NCBI GenBank assembly: GCA_964532465.1
Contig: CAZHHX010000009.1
Coordinates: 1 to 64,000 of the forward strand
Direction of reading: 5' to 3'
DNA: 64,000 bases
Origin: JAPLKB01 sp964532465
GTDB taxonomy: Bacteria > Desulfobacterota > Syntrophorhabdia > Syntrophorhabdales > Syntrophorhabdaceae
In this document: positions 61,366 to 64,000 of the stretch, piece after piece
How positions within the stretch are numbered: the stretch's first letter is position 1
How the letters are laid out: every line of letters begins with the position of its first letter
Position numbers and translations under genes: made by a program
The notes under the pieces: generated by a model
Told to the model about the DNA's origin: nothing
The model's input: only the letters and a program-made list of their open reading frames with translations
Databases searched by the model: none

Positions 61366-62061
61366 ATGAAGACAGTAGGAATTATTGGGGGGATCGGACC
61401 GGAGTCAACTGTTGAATACTATCGGTTGATAATCCAATTGTATCGGCAGCAAAAACCCGATGGAAGCTATCCCCGGATAATCATCAATAGTATCAATATG
61501 AAAAAAATGCTGGATCTTATAGGAGCGAACAATCCGGCCCATGTCACTGACTATCTCCTGGAGGAAATCAGGAATTTGGCCCGCGCCGGAGCCGATTTCG
61601 GCCTTTTAGCCTCCAATACGCCCCATGTTGTATTTGATGCGCTTCTTCCGCAATCACCGATACCGTTGATCAGTATTGTCGACGTAACCTGTGAGGCCGC
61701 TAAAAAGCTGGAGCTGAAGCGTGTAGGACTTTTCGGCACCCGTTTCACAATGCAGGGACGATTCTATTCCGATATGTTTGACAAGGCCGGTATTGCCATA
61801 ATTCTTCCGGTTCCTGAAGAGCAAACATATATTCACGACAGATACATGAATGAATTAGTGAAGGGGATTTTCCTGCCTGAGACGCGAGAGGGATTATTAT
61901 CAATAGCGGGTCGATTGAAAATCGAGGAAAAAATAGACGGACTCATACTGGGCGGCACGGAACTGCCGCTAATCATGCGAGACACCGGAGATCAGGGCAT
62001 CCCTTTTCTGGATACGACAAAGTTGCATGTTGAGTCTGTGGTTTCACAGCTCTTGACATAG
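61366..62061 (+). CDS. Aspartate/glutamate racemase family protein
   Basis: Product of 231 aa. N-terminus KTVGIIGGIGPESTVEYYR is typical; catalytic Cys positions of the family: the first expected Cys loop reads LASNTPHVVFD here, with Thr where a Cys is usual, and the second LGGTELPLI also lacks Cys. The protein may therefore not be an active Cys-Cys racemase, or may catalyse another step. ATG 61366 was chosen over 61357 by family alignment. Precedes a MATE transporter by 42 bp. Confidence 0.8.
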   Translation: MKTVGIIGGIGPESTVEYYRLIIQLYRQQKPDGSYPRIIINSINMKKMLDLIGANNPAHVTDYLLEEIRNLARAGADFGLLASNTPHVVFDALLPQSPIPLISIVDVTCEAAKKLELKRVGLFGTRFTMQGRFYSDMFDKAGIAIILPVPEEQTYIHDRYMNELVKGIFLPETREGLLSIAGRLKIEEKIDGLILGGTELPLIMRDTGDQGIPFLDTTKLHVESVVSQLLT

Positions 62062-62103
62062 AGCCGCAATAATATAACAGCCAAACCATGCAAGGATAAG
62101 TAT

Positions 62104-63498
62104 TTGACTCAATTACCGAAATCCGGAAAAGATTTAACAACAGGCAGCATCCCCAGACATCTTCTGATTTTTTCAATTCCCATGCTCATCGGCAATCTGG
62201 CGCGAACAAGCTACCACATAATAAATATCATATGGGTCGGTCATCTGGTAGGAAAAGACGCTGTTGGAGCAATTGGCGTCAGTTTTCCCATTATTTTCAC
62301 ACTTATAGGAATTTTTCTCGGCATGTCTATGGCAACAACGATACTGATTGCTCAGTATTACGGGGCAAAAAAGTACGACATGGTTGAAAAGGTGGTAAAC
62401 AATTCATTTTTGCTTTTACTGATAATAGGGGGATTTTTTACAATTATAGGCATATTTTCAAGCGATTTTCTTCTGAGACTTATGGAAACGCCGCCGGAGA
62501 ATTTTGCCATGGCCTCAAGCTACCTTAAATTAAATCTGGCCGGTTTTATCCTTCTTTATATGGATTTTCTCATACATTCCATTCTGAGAGGTATAGGCAA
62601 TACAATGATCCCCCTGGTATTTTCATGCATAAGTATGGGAATGAACGCAATTATTGATCCATTTTTCATCGGAGGATTCGGTCCTTTCCCCTTGAATGGT
62701 CTTAACGGAGCCGCCTATGCCACATTACTATCTGAAGCTGTATCATTAGCAATAAGCATTATTTACCTCAACAAAAAAGATAAAATGATAGCCTTCAATC
62801 CGAGAAAACTTATCTTCGACAAGCACATAACATCTCTGATTTTTAAAATAGGTCTTCCGTCAGTAGCCCAGCAGTCCCTTGTTTCCCTCAGCATAATGTT
62901 CATAACAACTTTTGTTAACGGCTTCGGCAGCGCGGCCACAAACGCCTTCGGCGCTGTCGGGCGGATAGATATGTTTGTTTTCCTGCCTGCAATGTCCATG
63001 GGTATGGCGGTTTCCACGCTGACAGGACAAAACCTCGGCGCCGATAAACCGGAAAGAATAAAAGAAATTTTTAAGTGGGGAAATATAATGACCTCATTTA
63101 TCACTATTTTTATATCGCTTATTGTGGTTCTTCTCTCCAGACCGATACTCATCATCTTCGGTCTCGGTAATGACGCAGACGTTATGAACATAGGCATTTC
63201 CTATATGCGCATCGTAGGCTCCTGTTATGTATTTTTTTCAATAATGTCCATATCAAGCGGTGTTATTAACGGCGCGGGGCATACGATCATAACGATGTTC
63301 TTTACTTTTCTGTCCTTGTGGGCAATAAGGGTGCCCTTAGCATGGCTTTTATCAAAGACATATCTCGGCCTCACCGGGATATGGATTGCCATGTCGCTGA
63401 GCTTTTTCATAACAATGATAATCAGTCTTATTTATTATTATTCGGGAAGGTGGAAAAAAACTGTAACAGGAAAGACTTCTGTTAAAGTATTATTATAG
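62104..63498 (+). CDS. MATE-family efflux transporter
   Basis: Product of 464 aa, 12 predicted spans in two pseudo-repeats (about 12-225 and 235-450). Signatures: SIPRHLLIFSIPMLIGNLAR, NIIWVGHLVGKDAVGAIGV and PAMSMGMAVSTLTGQNLGA. Na+- or H+-driven export of cationic or other organic compounds. TTG start with AAGGA 7 nt upstream. Probably co-transcribed with the racemase-like gene. Confidence 0.9.
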   Translation: MTQLPKSGKDLTTGSIPRHLLIFSIPMLIGNLARTSYHIINIIWVGHLVGKDAVGAIGVSFPIIFTLIGIFLGMSMATTILIAQYYGAKKYDMVEKVVNNSFLLLLIIGGFFTIIGIFSSDFLLRLMETPPENFAMASSYLKLNLAGFILLYMDFLIHSILRGIGNTMIPLVFSCISMGMNAIIDPFFIGGFGPFPLNGLNGAAYATLLSEAVSLAISIIYLNKKDKMIAFNPRKLIFDKHITSLIFKIGLPSVAQQSLVSLSIMFITTFVNGFGSAATNAFGAVGRIDMFVFLPAMSMGMAVSTLTGQNLGADKPERIKEIFKWGNIMTSFITIFISLIVVLLSRPILIIFGLGNDADVMNIGISYMRIVGSCYVFFSIMSISSGVINGAGHTIITMFFTFLSLWAIRVPLAWLLSKTYLGLTGIWIAMSLSFFITMIISLIYYYSGRWKKTVTGKTSVKVLL

Positions 63499-63559
63499 AG
63501 AGATTATAGGGATGAGGTTTGCTGGCATTGTAGTATATTCATTTGAAAGATTTGCAGCG

Positions 63560-63969
63560 TTATGAAAAGCTGGTTCACAGAATGAATATATACAAGCAAA
63601 GATAAAAACATAGGGAAGAAGATAAAAGAAATAAAAATGGATAAATTTACCCCATTTTTTATTCCGGATTCACATAATAGTATATGTGAATCCGGGTTGT
63701 GTGGTCAGCAGCATATCGGAGGAGGTTTCATTGCGAGTGGCATTATTGAGCAACATTTTGCAGATGTGGATGGGCTGCGAGATTTGCAGGCCGCAGACGT
63801 ACTGAATGTACGTCGGAGGATCGCAAGGCGAAGCAGACCGCCGCAGATCAAAATTTTTACTCGGCTATGCTCGTAATGAAACCTTACCGATATGCTGCTG
63901 ACCGACCAAGAGAAAAGAGCTAAAAACGCTCAAAAAACGAAACGATATGATTAAATCTTTTACAAAACC
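63560..63969 (+). repeat. Family A structured element, copy A8
   Basis: Hairpin 1 at 63664-63695 is a perfect CCGGATTCACATA stem. Long hairpin from 63702 (GGTCAGCAGCATATCGG) to its complement at 63887-63903; both arms carry the GGTTTCATT...GAG block. Apical hairpin GACGTAC/GTACGTC has two base changes on each side relative to ATCGTAC/GTACGAT that keep pairing. Right end CTTTTACAAAACC. Ends 25 nt before an ATG at 63995. Left end unclear. Confidence 0.75.
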
Positions 63970-63994
63970 AATAATCTACTGAGGAGACAGCGTC

Positions 63995-64000
63995 ATGATA
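63995..64000 (+). CDS. Start of a gene cut by the window end
   Basis: GAGGAG at 63981-63986 and ATG at 63995 suggest a start codon, with only two codons inside the window. Reported because it is the expected gene start behind copy A8. Confidence 0.4.

Noticed and set aside
1..64000. CRISPR arrays, tRNA and rRNA genes
   Set aside because: Repeats here are dispersed or word-type inverted repeats without regular spacers; no cloverleaf or rRNA segments recognised.

Overview
The window looks like part of the chromosome of an anaerobic, motile or surface-sensing Gram-negative bacterium, most likely a deltaproteobacterium (Desulfobacterota) of the syntrophic, aromatic-degrading type, similar in content to Syntrophorhabdus. 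This is inferred from gene content: a 4-hydroxybenzoyl-CoA-reductase-type enzyme, a branched-chain-amino-acid-type ABC transporter with a MarR regulator, two large chemosensory operons, ParAB, several toxin-antitoxin pairs and many dispersed palindromic repeats. No database search was possible. No rRNA or tRNA gene was seen.

Layout. 1-6.2 kb: a chromosomal integron. A cassette array (all genes on the minus strand, separated by attC sites) is read away from a long integron integrase (4548-5909, plus). 6.2-18.4 kb: a minus-strand chemosensory operon with the gene order of the Wsp system (two MCPs, CheW, CheR-TPR, CheW, CheA-REC, CheB), whose last gene is a receiver-PP2C phosphatase rather than a WspR-type diguanylate cyclase. 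18.4-20.7 kb: two toxin-antitoxin pairs around a GC-rich secreted protein. 21.1-26.5 kb: livFGMHK transporter and MarR regulator. 27.6-31.4 kb: three subunits of a molybdenum hydroxylase of the 4-hydroxybenzoyl-CoA reductase type. 31.4-36.7 kb: parB-parA, a third toxin-antitoxin pair, a cation diffusion facilitator and a PAS-LuxR regulator. 37.1-47.1 kb: a second, plus-strand chemotaxis operon (STAS, CheY, CheA, MCP, CheW, CheR, CheD, CheB, HD-GYP regulator). 47.2-51.5 kb: enolase, a DsbC/G-like protein, and a nucleotide cyclase-hemerythrin fusion next to a ferritin-like protein. 51.5-64 kb: an accessory region with repeats, an MBL-fold enzyme, a relic of a second integron, a cluster of unknown small exported or membrane proteins, a DUF6765-like protein, an aspartate-racemase-like protein and a MATE transporter.

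The most unusual content is a set of dispersed structured DNA elements. Family A (about 360 bp, seven recognisable copies plus a fragment) has terminal inverted repeats close to GGTATTGTCAAAA, a first hairpin, and a very long second hairpin whose arms differ between copies but stay complementary, around a nearly invariant core with its own covarying hairpin. Six of seven copies sit immediately upstream of a gene on the same strand, five of them ending 23-25 nt before the start codon. Family B (about 200-390 bp, five copies) is a run of small covarying hairpins; three copies are followed on the same side by an attC or attC-like palindrome, so they resemble integron cassettes without an ORF. Three genes are bracketed as A-gene-B. 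Families C and D (word-type inverted repeats) and a 151-bp MITE add to this palindromic load.
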